64,000 nucleotides of DNA. It comes from CAIYTF01 sp963664845. GTDB taxonomy: Bacteria > Bacteroidota > Ignavibacteria > Ignavibacteriales > Ignavibacteriaceae. Numbering within the stretch: the first letter of the stretch is position 1; every line of letters starts with the position of its first letter. The position numbers were made by a program, and so were the translations under genes. The stretch is from contig OY761615.1 of NCBI GenBank assembly GCA_963664845.1, positions 2,418,001 through 2,482,000 of the forward strand. The letters run 5' to 3'. The notes under the pieces were generated by a model, which was not told the DNA's origin, did no database searches, and saw only the letters and a list, made by a program, of their open reading frames with translations. Shown in pieces: positions 9,049 to 18,534 of this stretch.

Positions 9049-10296
9049 ATGGCAGTTATCCGCCCATTTAATGCACTGCGACCGACTACCGGAAATGCAC
9101 AACTGGTAGCAAGCGTGCCTTATGACGTTTGCAGCACCGAAGAAGCACGGGCTTTGGCAGAAAGCAATCCGCTCAGCCTGCTTAACGTTACCCGATCAGA
9201 AATACACTTTCCAAACGGAACCAATCCCTATTCCGACGAAATATATCAAAAAGCCAAAGAAAATCTTGAAACGATTAAGACCCAGGCTCCCCTGCTCACC
9301 GAAGAGAAACCTTCGTTCTATTTCTACCGTCTTATTATGAACGGACGGGCACAGACCGGAATTGCAGCAACCTTTTCCGTGGACGATTACGATGCCGACA
9401 TCGTAATGAAACACGAGAAAACACGCAAGGAAAAAGAAGATGACCGCACCAAACACATAATCACCACCGGTGCTCAAACCGGTCCCGTGTTTTTAACCAA
9501 CCGCGGCACCAAAAAGATTGATGAACTTGCAGCAAAAACCCTTGCCAATGAAACACCGCTGTATGATTTCACCTCACCTGATGGGATACAACACACCATC
9601 TGGAAAGTTGCAGACAAAGACAATCAACTGATAGTTGATGAAATTGCAAATGTGGATAAACTTTATATTGCGGACGGACATCACCGGGCGGCAAGCGCTT
9701 CACGCACCAGAGCTGCGCTGAAGGAAAAGAATGCGAACCACACCGGCAGCGAAGAATATAATTTCTTTATTGCTGTTTTGTTCCCTGCTGATCAACTCTA
9801 TATTATGCCCTATAACCGGGTAGTGAAAGACCTTAACAATAAGACTGCTGATGAACTGCTTAACGAGATCAGCGAAAAATTCACCGTTGAACCTACAAAA
9901 CAGAAAGAGCCCGCCAACAAAAGCGAGTTTTGCATGTATCTTAACAAACAATGGTACCTGCTGAAACCGCGTGACGCCGTTAAAGCAAGCAGCAGCCTGG
10001 CCACATCGGTTGCCGACACACTGGATGTAAGCATATTGCAATCATTCGTGCTTACACCGATGCTGGGCATCGATGATCCGCGAACCAATAAGCGAATCGA
10101 TTTTGTGGGCGGCATTCGAGGAACGGCGGAACTGGAAAAGCTTGTTGACAGTGGAAAATTTGCTGTTGCCTTTTCAATGTTCCCGGTAACGCTTAATGAC
10201 CTGATGAGCATTTCCGATGCTGGAGAGATCATGCCGCCGAAATCAACGTGGTTTGAACCAAAACTGCGCGATGGCCTACTGGTACATCTTATATAA
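9049..10296 (+). CDS. DUF1015 family protein
   Basis: A 415-residue soluble protein matching the DUF1015 family, which begins with an I.PF.ALRP...VASVPYDV block (here residues 4-28). Other family hallmarks are the KHEKTRKEKEDDRTKHI segment near 124-140, ADGHHRAASASRTRA near residue 207 and the C-terminal GEIMPPKSTWFEPKLRDGL. The biochemical role of the family is not established; in some genomes it sits near serine biosynthesis genes, but no such neighbour is present here. AGGAG precedes the ATG by 8 bases. A strong terminator follows immediately, so this is a single-gene unit. Confidence 0.92.
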   Translation: MAVIRPFNALRPTTGNAQLVASVPYDVCSTEEARALAESNPLSLLNVTRSEIHFPNGTNPYSDEIYQKAKENLETIKTQAPLLTEEKPSFYFYRLIMNGRAQTGIAATFSVDDYDADIVMKHEKTRKEKEDDRTKHIITTGAQTGPVFLTNRGTKKIDELAAKTLANETPLYDFTSPDGIQHTIWKVADKDNQLIVDEIANVDKLYIADGHHRAASASRTRAALKEKNANHTGSEEYNFFIAVLFPADQLYIMPYNRVVKDLNNKTADELLNEISEKFTVEPTKQKEPANKSEFCMYLNKQWYLLKPRDAVKASSSLATSVADTLDVSILQSFVLTPMLGIDDPRTNKRIDFVGGIRGTAELEKLVDSGKFAVAFSMFPVTLNDLMSISDAGEIMPPKSTWFEPKLRDGLLVHLI

Positions 10297-10315
10297 TAGA
10301 ATACAAATTCCAAAC

Positions 10316-10354
10316 AAAGCTGACTTCTGCGTCAATTCGGGAGTCAGCTTTTTC
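10316..10354 (+). terminator. Rho-independent terminator after the DUF1015 gene
   Basis: Stem AAAGCTGACT (10316-10325) pairs with AGTCAGCTTT (10342-10351), with a 16-base loop, followed by TTCTTC. It sits 20 bases after the stop codon. Confidence 0.85.
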
Positions 10355-10855
10355 TTCAGCACACATAACCACAGTTCATTTTCCCTAAACTGAATTAATA
10401 CTATTACAATACTGTCACAGTTTACAGTCCAAAAATACTATTACCTGATAAAAGCATTTTTATCACTGTTTGTGTATCGAAAGATAATGCGACCGGCATG
10501 TCAACATATGCAGCATTAGTTGCAGAGGTCTTCATGTTTAAAGGTGATAACAGCCAACAGATATCATGAATGTGTTTGTATCTCATCAGATCGGGGTTTT
10601 TGTTTTTTCGGAAGCATATACGCCGCGGCTGCAAAAAAGAAAGTAAACGATAACTTTGACGCCTAACATATTTAGCGTTTTTAAGCTCAAATACTTAATA
10701 ATTATGGTTTACGCTGCTTATTGTGTAATATATTAATGCAACTCGGCTATACTTCGCAATTCAGACATCCCAAGAACAAAAGAAGTGCGTTTTTCTTATT
10801 AAAAATTTATTAATTTTTATTTATAACTAACACTTAATTAGAGAGAGGTGTAAGC
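10355..10855. other. AT-rich gene-free stretch upstream of the giant secreted protein
   Basis: About 500 bases with no supported gene. An 11-base direct repeat (AATACTATTAC) occurs at 10397-10407 and 10434-10444. The last 180 bases are very AT-rich and probably hold the promoter and leader of the following gene, whose ribosome binding site GAGAGAGG is clear. A 70-codon minus-strand frame (10422-10634) has no recognisable features. Confidence 0.5.
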
Positions 10856-13800
10856 ATGAAACACTACGGTACTTTTATACTGCTGGTTCTTTTCTTTGGT
10901 ATCAGCAGTTTGTTCGCTCAGACAGAAAAGAAAATCGAAGAGATTTATCCTCCGGAAGGCATGAATATTACCGGTAATTTTATCGGCTGGCAGAACCCTC
11001 CGACAGACCACCTTCCGTTTGCCGGCATTGAGGTAACAAACGGAAAATTTGTGGTTGATAAAGGACTTGCAACTCAACGCTACAAAACCACAATCAACGT
11101 ACAAGCATCTGGCGGGGACATAACCGGACAGACTTCTGAATGGTTATTTACAAGTGGTTCGACAGGTAATCCCTGGGGCAATAAGTGGGGTGGAGTAACC
11201 GTCACTACTGACGCAGTACAATCCTACACCCTTGGCGGAGGCAACAACAGTGTGACCGTCGCCAACGGAAACTACTACACCGTGGTATTTCAGGATAATG
11301 GTTACGCCAACTCAAACGGTGCCTGGTTAAAGACGTCTGCTGCACCAGTGAGCATAACTGCCATTACCGGATTCCCAACATCAGTAGCCACAAATACTGC
11401 AGTAACATGCAGCGTTCAGGTAAGCGGAACGCTTTCAGCGGAAGAAAAAGTTTATATACGTTATTCAACAGACAATTTCGCTTCCAACTATCAGTCGGTC
11501 CAGGTAACCAATTTTGACGGGACCACCCACATCGGAACAGCCACTATTCCGGGGCAGACAACCAATGGTACAACTATTTCATTTTATGCCCTCTCAACAA
11601 CTGTGGCCAGTGCAAGTTGGGGAACCCAAAATGTTGATCTGTTGACGCTGAGTTATAAAAAGAACGGATCATTGAATTACAGTTACGACATTGCTCCCAT
11701 TACCAGTATTGCAGCAGGAAACTGGTCATCAGCTTCCACCTGGAATACAGGTGTAGTGCCTCCGGCAAGCGCAACCGTATTTGTAAATACCGCAGTTACG
11801 CTTGATGCTGATGTAACCCTGGCCGCATTAACCATTAACGCCGCAGGATCGTTAGGTATCAACACAGGCAAAACACTCAACCTGACTGCCAATGCAACCT
11901 TAACAAACTCCGGGACCTTAAATGTCAATGCCGGGACACTGGCTTTTGCAGGAGCCGGCACAATCACCAACTCTGGTACTTTTAATGGGGGAAGCGGAAC
12001 GGTTTCCTTCGGCGGTGCCTCTACCATTTCGAATACCGGCACCTTCAGTGGAAGCACCGGGACATTCACTTTTTCAAATACAGCCGCAGTTACGGGAACG
12101 GTTGGATTGAACAATGTCAATTTGTCAAACGGCGGAGATTTTGGGACCGCAACCACGCTTAACGGCGTGCTCACGCTCAACTCCGGCGGTTATATCAATA
12201 ACAATCACCCGCCCATTTATGCGAGCACTTCAACTTTAAAATACAATACCGGCGGCACCTATGGCCGTTGGCTTGAATGGAGCGCGACCAGCGGCGCCGG
12301 ATATCCGGGCAACGTACAGGTGAGCAACAACACGACCGTTGATCTTGGGAACAGCGGAACAGCAGTTGCCCGCCAAATTGCCGGAACATTGACAATTGAT
12401 GCCGGTTCTGCATTGACCACTAATGGTACCGGAAATCAAATGTCCGCGACTTTCACGGTATTGGGTGGCGTTACGAACAACGGAACCCTTACGCTCTCTT
12501 CAGTGTCCGGAGGTGACCTGACCCTTGCCGGTAATTTTACCAACAATGGAACTTTCACCGGAAACGGAAGAGCGGTTCAATTCAATGGCGCAACGGCACA
12601 AACCATTGGCGGTACAGGAACAATTGCAATTGATAACCTCAATATTAACAATGCTGCCGGTGTTACCCTGACACAGGATGTGACCGTAAATAACCAATTG
12701 CTGCTTAACAGCGGGTTGCTAACACTCGGCGCGAAGAATTTGACCCTGGGAGCCTCTGCAACACTTGGCGGAACACCTTCTGCAACCGCCATGGTAAATC
12801 AGAACAGCACCGGTCTTCTTAGAAAGCAGTTTTCAACTGTTACTTCCTTTACATTCCCTATCGGAACAACAAGCGGAACTGCATTTTACAGCCCTGTTGC
12901 AGTTAATTTTGCAAGTGGCACTTATGGTTCCGGCGCATATCTTACGGCAACCGTGACCGCGGCAAAACAAGCCAACAATACCAGTACAACTAATTATCTG
13001 AACCGATATTGGACATTGACACAAAGCGGAATTACTGCTTTCTCAGCAACCGTAACAGGCACCTATGCAGCCTCGGATGTGGCCGGTTCAGAGAGCGTAC
13101 TGTATGGTGGTCTCTATAACGGAACTGCCTGGAGCCCCCTAAACAAAGTGAATGCAACCACTCATCAGGTAAGCGGCACCATAACTTCATTTGGAGCACT
13201 GAGCGCCGGTGAAGCAGCCGTCATGAACCTTTCAACATACACAAGCGTTGCTGATGGCAATTGGAACACTCCTGCTACCTGGGATCTGAATGCAGTTCCC
13301 TCTGTCGGCGCGACAGTGACCATCAACAATGCAGTTACTCTTAATCCCAGCACCAATGTTAACATTAACAGCCTTACCATAAACACAGGAAAGTCTTTTA
13401 ATCTTAATGGCAACACACTGACCATCGCAGGCGGCGGTTCTTTGGTAAACAACGGAACCTTTACGCACAGCAACGGCACCGTGATCTTTGGAGGTGCGGG
13501 AACAGTAACCGGAACTGTCTCTTTCTACAACCTGACCGTGGGAGGACTGGTTAACCCGGGAACTGCAGCCACCATTAACGGAACGCTTACAGTTAATACA
13601 GGCGGCGCAATTATTACAAACGCACCGACCTATGCAAGCGGATCACTCCTGAAATACAACACAGGCGGCACCTATTTGCGCGACGTTGCGTGGAGCACCA
13701 CCAGCGGCGCAGGATATCCGCAGAACGTTCAGCTTAGCAACAACACCCTGTTCGATCTGGGTGCCAACAGCGGAACCGCAATTGCGGAGAAAGTGGCTGG

Positions 13801-16663
13801 TAACTTAACGATTGATGCCGGGTCCGGATTAACAATGAATAATACCGGCAACTTAATGACAGCCTCACTCACTGTGGTGGGAAACATTACGAACAACGGT
13901 ACCATTACCCTTTCAGGTTCAGCCGGAGGCGATCTGAACCTGAATGGGAATTTTATCAACAATGGAACGTTCAACTGCAATACGCGTGCTCTTTTCCTGA
14001 GCGGTTCCACACTGCAAACGATAAGCGGTACGGCGTCTGCCACGACCATTGATTTTCTGATTGTTAACAACACCTCAGGTATTGCACTTTCACAGGATGT
14101 AGTGGTTAACTCTCAGTTAACTTTAACAAACGGATTGATCACGCTGGGCTCAAAAAACCTGACGCTTGGGACAGGAACAGTTGTTAACTGGACGCCGAGT
14201 GTTACAAAAATGATTGTTGCGACCGGAACCGGACAGCTGCGAAAACTCTACAGCGCAACCGGATCGTTCACGTTCCCGGTAGGAAACACCAGCGGAACAG
14301 CAGCATATACTCCGGTAACAGTAAACTTTGCCAGCGGCACCTTCGGCACCGGCGGTTATGTTGGCGTAAACGTTACTACAGCAAAACATCCACAGAACAC
14401 CAGTGCGACGAATTATCTTAACAGGTATTGGACGCTCAGTTCATCAGCCATCTCAGCGTTTTCCGCAACAGTGACCGGAAATTATGTAGCAACTGACGTA
14501 ACAGGAGCTGAGGCTTCCATCATTGGTGGCGAATATGCTAATCTGGTCTGGAACCCGTTTGCGGCAGTGAACACCACCGCGCATACGCTTTCCGGGACTG
14601 TATCCAGCTTTGGCGATTTCAGCGGCGGCGAAGCTGCCTCAATGAATACCGTCCCTTATGTCAGCGTTGCAAACGGTGGTTGGAAAACCCCGGCAACATG
14701 GAACAACAATTCAATTCCACCGAGTGGTGCAAGAGTTACCATTGCTCATGACATAACGCTGGATACAAACGCAACTGTTTCTGCCCTGATAATTAACTCC
14801 GGGAAAACATTCACCGCGAGTGATGCATCAGGAAGAGTGCTGACAATTGCATCAGGAGATACGATCAATAACAGCGGTACATTTGCCCACGGCAATGGTA
14901 CGGTAACTTTCGCCGGATCAGGATTAGTAATCGGAACCGTATCGCTTAATAATGTGAACATTTCAAACGGTGTTAATTTCGGCACCGCAACAACTGTTAA
15001 CGGAACACTCTCCATTAACGCAGGTGGTTACATAAACACCAATCCGCCGATTTATGGAACCGGATCAACATTGAAATATAACACAGGCGGTACGTACGGA
15101 AGATACCTTGAGTTCAGCGCCATCACGGGTGCAGGTTATCCGTACAATGTGCAGGTAAGCAACAACACGGTCGTTGATCTCGGAAACGGTGCTGTTGCAA
15201 CAGCCAGGAAAATGGCCGGAAGCCTTACCGTGGATGCCGGGTCCACCTTCTCAACGAATAACGGGAGCAATCAAATGACTGCAACCCTGACCATTCTTGG
15301 AAACGTTATAAACAACGGAACTATAACTCTTTCCACGTCACTTGGTGCTGACCTGAATATAGCCGGCAACTTCACCAACAACGGTACGTTCACACCCAAC
15401 TCCCGCGAAGTTGTTCTGAATGGTTCCACGTTACAGACCATTGCAACGGGTGCCAGTTCAACAACAACCCTTGAATATCTTGCTGTAAGCGGTGCTGCCG
15501 GCGCTACGCTGGGAACACTGAAAGACAACCTGTTGACCATTGCGAACCGGGTACGTTTTGCCACAGGCTCAGGCTCACTCAACACCGGAACGGATACGCT
15601 TGTTTTGGCTGCGGCTGCGACAATAACAGGAGAGACCTCAACAAACTATATTGTCGGGACAGTGAAAACCACCCAAACAGTCGGAACTGCCTCCTACGTA
15701 TTCAGCGGTCTCGGACTTTCTGTGAGCGCCGGGAATGATCTTGGTTCTGTAACAGTTAAGCGCGTTAGTGGCACAGCCGGCACAGTAACGGTTGACGGCG
15801 TATCAGGCATTAACCGGAAATGGCAGCTCTCAACAACTGCAACCGGAACCATTAACCGCTCACTGAGCTTTACCTGGCTTTCAGCAGAAGACAACGGTAT
15901 CAACCTTGCAAAAACGGCTGCGTATCAAAGCACCAATGATGGCTCGTCATGGACTATGATTGGTACCACTTATCAGGATGCCACGTCAAGCCGCACTACT
16001 GCTGCACCGGTCACCACCCTGGGTTGGTTTACTGTAACAGATTCTGCCCGTCCTTTGATGCATACAAGTTTCACACTCAACCTGACTGCCCTGCATGAAG
16101 GATACTGGAACGGGTCTGTAACAAAACAGGATACATTCACCGTTGAGATCCATGGCGGCTCATCACCGTTTGCACTGATCACGTCAGCGAAGGCTCTTAA
16201 TTCAACGGCAGGATTGTTGACCTATTCGCTCACCGGGCTGAGTAATGGAACGCCATATTATATTATGGTAAAAGGCAGAAACACCATAAAAACCTGGTCA
16301 GCAACACCCCTTAGTTTCACCGGTTATTCACTAAGCTATGACTTTACTTCTGCAGGTTCTCAGGCGTATGGTTCAAACCAAACCTTAAAGAATGGGAAGT
16401 ATTGCCTGTACACCGGCGATATTGATCAGAGCCAATACATCGATAACAATGACTTGCTGATGATCGATAACGATGCATTTAGATTCGCGACCGGAAGTTA
16501 TGTCGGTCAATTGGCAACCGATGTTGACGGCTCATTGTTTGTTGACAACAATGACTTGTTGTATACGGATAATAATGCTTTTAATTTCGTTGGTGAGAAA
16601 TCTCCCCTGGGAACAGCTAAAGCACAAAAGCAGACTCCGGCACCAAAGACAACGGAAAAATAG
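10856..16663 (+). CDS. Giant secreted modular repeat protein with dockerin-like C-terminus
   Basis: 1935 residues with signal peptide MKHYGTFILLVLFFGISSLFAQ. An N-terminal region of about 260 residues resembles secreted beta-sandwich domains. Three long homologous modules follow, starting near residues 281, 794 and 1267. Each opens with a S(I/V)A.G.W....TWN...P motif like the G8/beta-helix domains of surface proteins. It then runs through N-G-T-rich strands (NNGTLTLS, NGTFT) and contains a LKYNTGGTY...SGAGYP..VQ.SNNT segment. The first two modules also carry LNRYWTL and a GEAA boundary. The last 80 residues hold two D-x-D-x-(S)-x-x-(I/V)-D-N-N-D-L-L loops like dockerin calcium sites. No T9SS domain is seen. 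Likely a surface or extracellular adhesin or matrix protein; the role is inferred. Confidence 0.8.
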   Translation: MKHYGTFILLVLFFGISSLFAQTEKKIEEIYPPEGMNITGNFIGWQNPPTDHLPFAGIEVTNGKFVVDKGLATQRYKTTINVQASGGDITGQTSEWLFTSGSTGNPWGNKWGGVTVTTDAVQSYTLGGGNNSVTVANGNYYTVVFQDNGYANSNGAWLKTSAAPVSITAITGFPTSVATNTAVTCSVQVSGTLSAEEKVYIRYSTDNFASNYQSVQVTNFDGTTHIGTATIPGQTTNGTTISFYALSTTVASASWGTQNVDLLTLSYKKNGSLNYSYDIAPITSIAAGNWSSASTWNTGVVPPASATVFVNTAVTLDADVTLAALTINAAGSLGINTGKTLNLTANATLTNSGTLNVNAGTLAFAGAGTITNSGTFNGGSGTVSFGGASTISNTGTFSGSTGTFTFSNTAAVTGTVGLNNVNLSNGGDFGTATTLNGVLTLNSGGYINNNHPPIYASTSTLKYNTGGTYGRWLEWSATSGAGYPGNVQVSNNTTVDLGNSGTAVARQIAGTLTIDAGSALTTNGTGNQMSATFTVLGGVTNNGTLTLSSVSGGDLTLAGNFTNNGTFTGNGRAVQFNGATAQTIGGTGTIAIDNLNINNAAGVTLTQDVTVNNQLLLNSGLLTLGAKNLTLGASATLGGTPSATAMVNQNSTGLLRKQFSTVTSFTFPIGTTSGTAFYSPVAVNFASGTYGSGAYLTATVTAAKQANNTSTTNYLNRYWTLTQSGITAFSATVTGTYAASDVAGSESVLYGGLYNGTAWSPLNKVNATTHQVSGTITSFGALSAGEAAVMNLSTYTSVADGNWNTPATWDLNAVPSVGATVTINNAVTLNPSTNVNINSLTINTGKSFNLNGNTLTIAGGGSLVNNGTFTHSNGTVIFGGAGTVTGTVSFYNLTVGGLVNPGTAATINGTLTVNTGGAIITNAPTYASGSLLKYNTGGTYLRDVAWSTTSGAGYPQNVQLSNNTLFDLGANSGTAIAEKVAGNLTIDAGSGLTMNNTGNLMTASLTVVGNITNNGTITLSGSAGGDLNLNGNFINNGTFNCNTRALFLSGSTLQTISGTASATTIDFLIVNNTSGIALSQDVVVNSQLTLTNGLITLGSKNLTLGTGTVVNWTPSVTKMIVATGTGQLRKLYSATGSFTFPVGNTSGTAAYTPVTVNFASGTFGTGGYVGVNVTTAKHPQNTSATNYLNRYWTLSSSAISAFSATVTGNYVATDVTGAEASIIGGEYANLVWNPFAAVNTTAHTLSGTVSSFGDFSGGEAASMNTVPYVSVANGGWKTPATWNNNSIPPSGARVTIAHDITLDTNATVSALIINSGKTFTASDASGRVLTIASGDTINNSGTFAHGNGTVTFAGSGLVIGTVSLNNVNISNGVNFGTATTVNGTLSINAGGYINTNPPIYGTGSTLKYNTGGTYGRYLEFSAITGAGYPYNVQVSNNTVVDLGNGAVATARKMAGSLTVDAGSTFSTNNGSNQMTATLTILGNVINNGTITLSTSLGADLNIAGNFTNNGTFTPNSREVVLNGSTLQTIATGASSTTTLEYLAVSGAAGATLGTLKDNLLTIANRVRFATGSGSLNTGTDTLVLAAAATITGETSTNYIVGTVKTTQTVGTASYVFSGLGLSVSAGNDLGSVTVKRVSGTAGTVTVDGVSGINRKWQLSTTATGTINRSLSFTWLSAEDNGINLAKTAAYQSTNDGSSWTMIGTTYQDATSSRTTAAPVTTLGWFTVTDSARPLMHTSFTLNLTALHEGYWNGSVTKQDTFTVEIHGGSSPFALITSAKALNSTAGLLTYSLTGLSNGTPYYIMVKGRNTIKTWSATPLSFTGYSLSYDFTSAGSQAYGSNQTLKNGKYCLYTGDIDQSQYIDNNDLLMIDNDAFRFATGSYVGQLATDVDGSLFVDNNDLLYTDNNAFNFVGEKSPLGTAKAQKQTPAPKTTEK

Positions 16664-16713
16664 CAAATGCAGATTCTTTCCTGTATTCCCTAACGGGTAA
16701 TACAATTTAAGTG

Positions 16714-16760
16714 AAGAGGCTGTCGCAGAAGTTGATCATCAACTCATGTGACAGCCTCTT
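16714..16760. terminator. Terminator-like hairpin between convergent genes
   Basis: AAGAGGCTGTCGCA (from 16714) pairs with TGTGACAGCCTCTT (ending 16760), about 13 base pairs with one G-T pair and a 20-base loop. It lies 50 bases after the giant protein gene and 31 bases past the stop of the convergent gene. Its lower stem is shared with the hairpin at 63270-63319. Confidence 0.7.
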
Positions 16761-16791
16761 GTCATTTCATCCACAACTGTCCGAATGCTTT

Positions 16792-18312
16792 TTATCTTCC
16801 CTGCACTATGTCCCTTACCTGCTCTGTAATGGTTTTGAAATCAATTTTCCCACTGCCCAATTTTGGCATCTCCGGAATAATTACAAACTTTGCAGGGATA
16901 GCAATATTGGGAAGCTTTTCGGCCATTCTGCTCAATGTTGTTTTTTCATCAATATGCTGAGTAACGGCAGCAACAATGCGCGCACCACGAATTGCATCAG
17001 GAACTTCGACCACGCAGCATTCAACATCAGGGGGGAGCAGTTTTTCGAGCACGTCTTCCACTTTAATTAATGAGACCATCTCGCCGCCAATTTTGAGAAA
17101 ACGTTTCAGTCTGCCGACATGCCATAAAAAGCCATCCGCATCCATATAGCCCATGTCGCCGGTGTCATACCACCCATGACGCTTGCTTAATGCGGTCTGT
17201 TCAAAATCATCGAAATACCCCTTCATCACATTATGACCCTTCACGAGAATTTTCCCAATTTCTCCTTCACCGCACAAGTCGCCATTCTCATAATTTTCCA
17301 CGATAACCTTCACACCCTCTATTGGTCTGCCCACACTTCCGGGACGATTAAACTCAGGGGTGTTAACAGTGATTGCAGGGCTTGTTTCAGTGGTACCATA
17401 CGCTTCGAGCAGGACTTTATTGTGCTTGGTTTTAAATCCTTCGCGCAAGGCATCGGGGCATTTATCAGCGCCGGAGAGGAGGATTCGGGCAGAGGCAAAG
17501 TCACCCGGTTTGGAACTGCGCAGATAACCCCAGAAAAAGGTTGGAGTTCCGGCGACAATGGTAGCCTTCTCCTCACGAACGATATCACAAATGGTTTTAA
17601 AGTCCAGGGGATTTGCATAAGTAACTATGGTCATCCCGGTTGCGAATGGCACCCAAAGGTTTGCCGTCTGTCCAAACACATGAAAATAGGGAAGGTTTGC
17701 CAGGAAAACATCGTCGGCTGTGAAAGTGAATGCCTTGATCAGTGCATTATAGTTAGAGGAAATATTCCGGTGAGTAAGCTCAACGCCTTTGGGTTCTTTC
17801 TCGCTGCCGCTGGTGAACAGAATGAGCAGCGTATCATCTTCCTCACCCTTGTGAATGCTGCGCAACAGCATTTCCACCGGAAGTGCAGCCTTGAGTGCAC
17901 CTTTAAGCTTATCGAAAACAGACAGGCCCTCCATAATATCTTCCATATACACCATGCCTTCAATTTGCGGGCAACCAATTTTATCCAGAAGCGCGCGTGA
18001 GGTGACGATTGTTTTGAAGGCGCATTTCTTTTGTGCGAAGATGCAGTTTGCCGCGGCCCCGGTTGAATAGTTGATCATGACCGGAACGCGGCCACTCATA
18101 AGCGTACCGAGTATTGCCAACACCGCCCCAGCAGAATTGGGAAGCATTATACCAATAAAGCCCGGGTCATACACATCTAATTTCTTTGCAAGAATCAATG
18201 AGCCAATAAGCGCATTCTTATAGGTAACACGACGGTTAAGAGTCCTGTCTATTATGGCAAGCTTTTTTTCATATTTTTTTGCCATCCGCACAAACTGTTG
18301 ATGAAGCAGCAT
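16792..18312 (-). CDS. AMP-forming acyl-ACP/acyl-CoA synthetase-like enzyme
   Basis: A 506-residue member of the ANL (AMP-binding) superfamily. It is expected to activate a carboxylic acid as acyl-adenylate and pass it to a thiol. The phosphate-binding loop is LFTSGSEKEPKG (TSGS at 167-170). The YGTTETSP motif, the YDTGDMGYMD core and the hinge GRLKRFLKIGGEMVSL follow. The C-terminal GSGKIDFK contains the catalytic lysine. The hinge and the KIGGEMVSL block resemble the synthetase half of Aas, the acyl-ACP synthetase fused to a lysophospholipid acyltransferase in enterobacteria; the acyltransferase half is absent here. GGAG lies 6 bases before the ATG. Substrate is inferred, most likely a long-chain fatty acid. 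Confidence 0.82.
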   Translation of the reverse strand: MLLHQQFVRMAKKYEKKLAIIDRTLNRRVTYKNALIGSLILAKKLDVYDPGFIGIMLPNSAGAVLAILGTLMSGRVPVMINYSTGAAANCIFAQKKCAFKTIVTSRALLDKIGCPQIEGMVYMEDIMEGLSVFDKLKGALKAALPVEMLLRSIHKGEEDDTLLILFTSGSEKEPKGVELTHRNISSNYNALIKAFTFTADDVFLANLPYFHVFGQTANLWVPFATGMTIVTYANPLDFKTICDIVREEKATIVAGTPTFFWGYLRSSKPGDFASARILLSGADKCPDALREGFKTKHNKVLLEAYGTTETSPAITVNTPEFNRPGSVGRPIEGVKVIVENYENGDLCGEGEIGKILVKGHNVMKGYFDDFEQTALSKRHGWYDTGDMGYMDADGFLWHVGRLKRFLKIGGEMVSLIKVEDVLEKLLPPDVECCVVEVPDAIRGARIVAAVTQHIDEKTTLSRMAEKLPNIAIPAKFVIIPEMPKLGSGKIDFKTITEQVRDIVQGR

Positions 18313-18534
18313 CCATTACTCCGGGTTAATGTTTTAATCAGGGAGTGTAATGATAAGGGATTCCTGTGAAATCAAAAACATAAAAATTGAGATAGGGCTG
18401 ACCCGAAAAGGATCCGCATCTGCATAAAACCGATTGTCTTTAATCGCCAAATGTCAGGCCGCACAGTTTGCTAAACGCAGAAACACTGACAGAGGAATAG
18501 GGTACTTATTTTACAAGACCTTTTCGCACCCGCG

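Noticed and set aside
10422..10634. 70-codon minus-strand frame upstream of the giant gene
   Set aside because: No start signal, no domain, AT-rich non-coding surroundings.
11683..15585. Long minus-strand frames opposite the giant repeat protein
   Set aside because: Low-complexity Val/Pro/Ala-rich translations produced by repeated plus-strand text; the plus-strand gene has signal peptide and clear modules.
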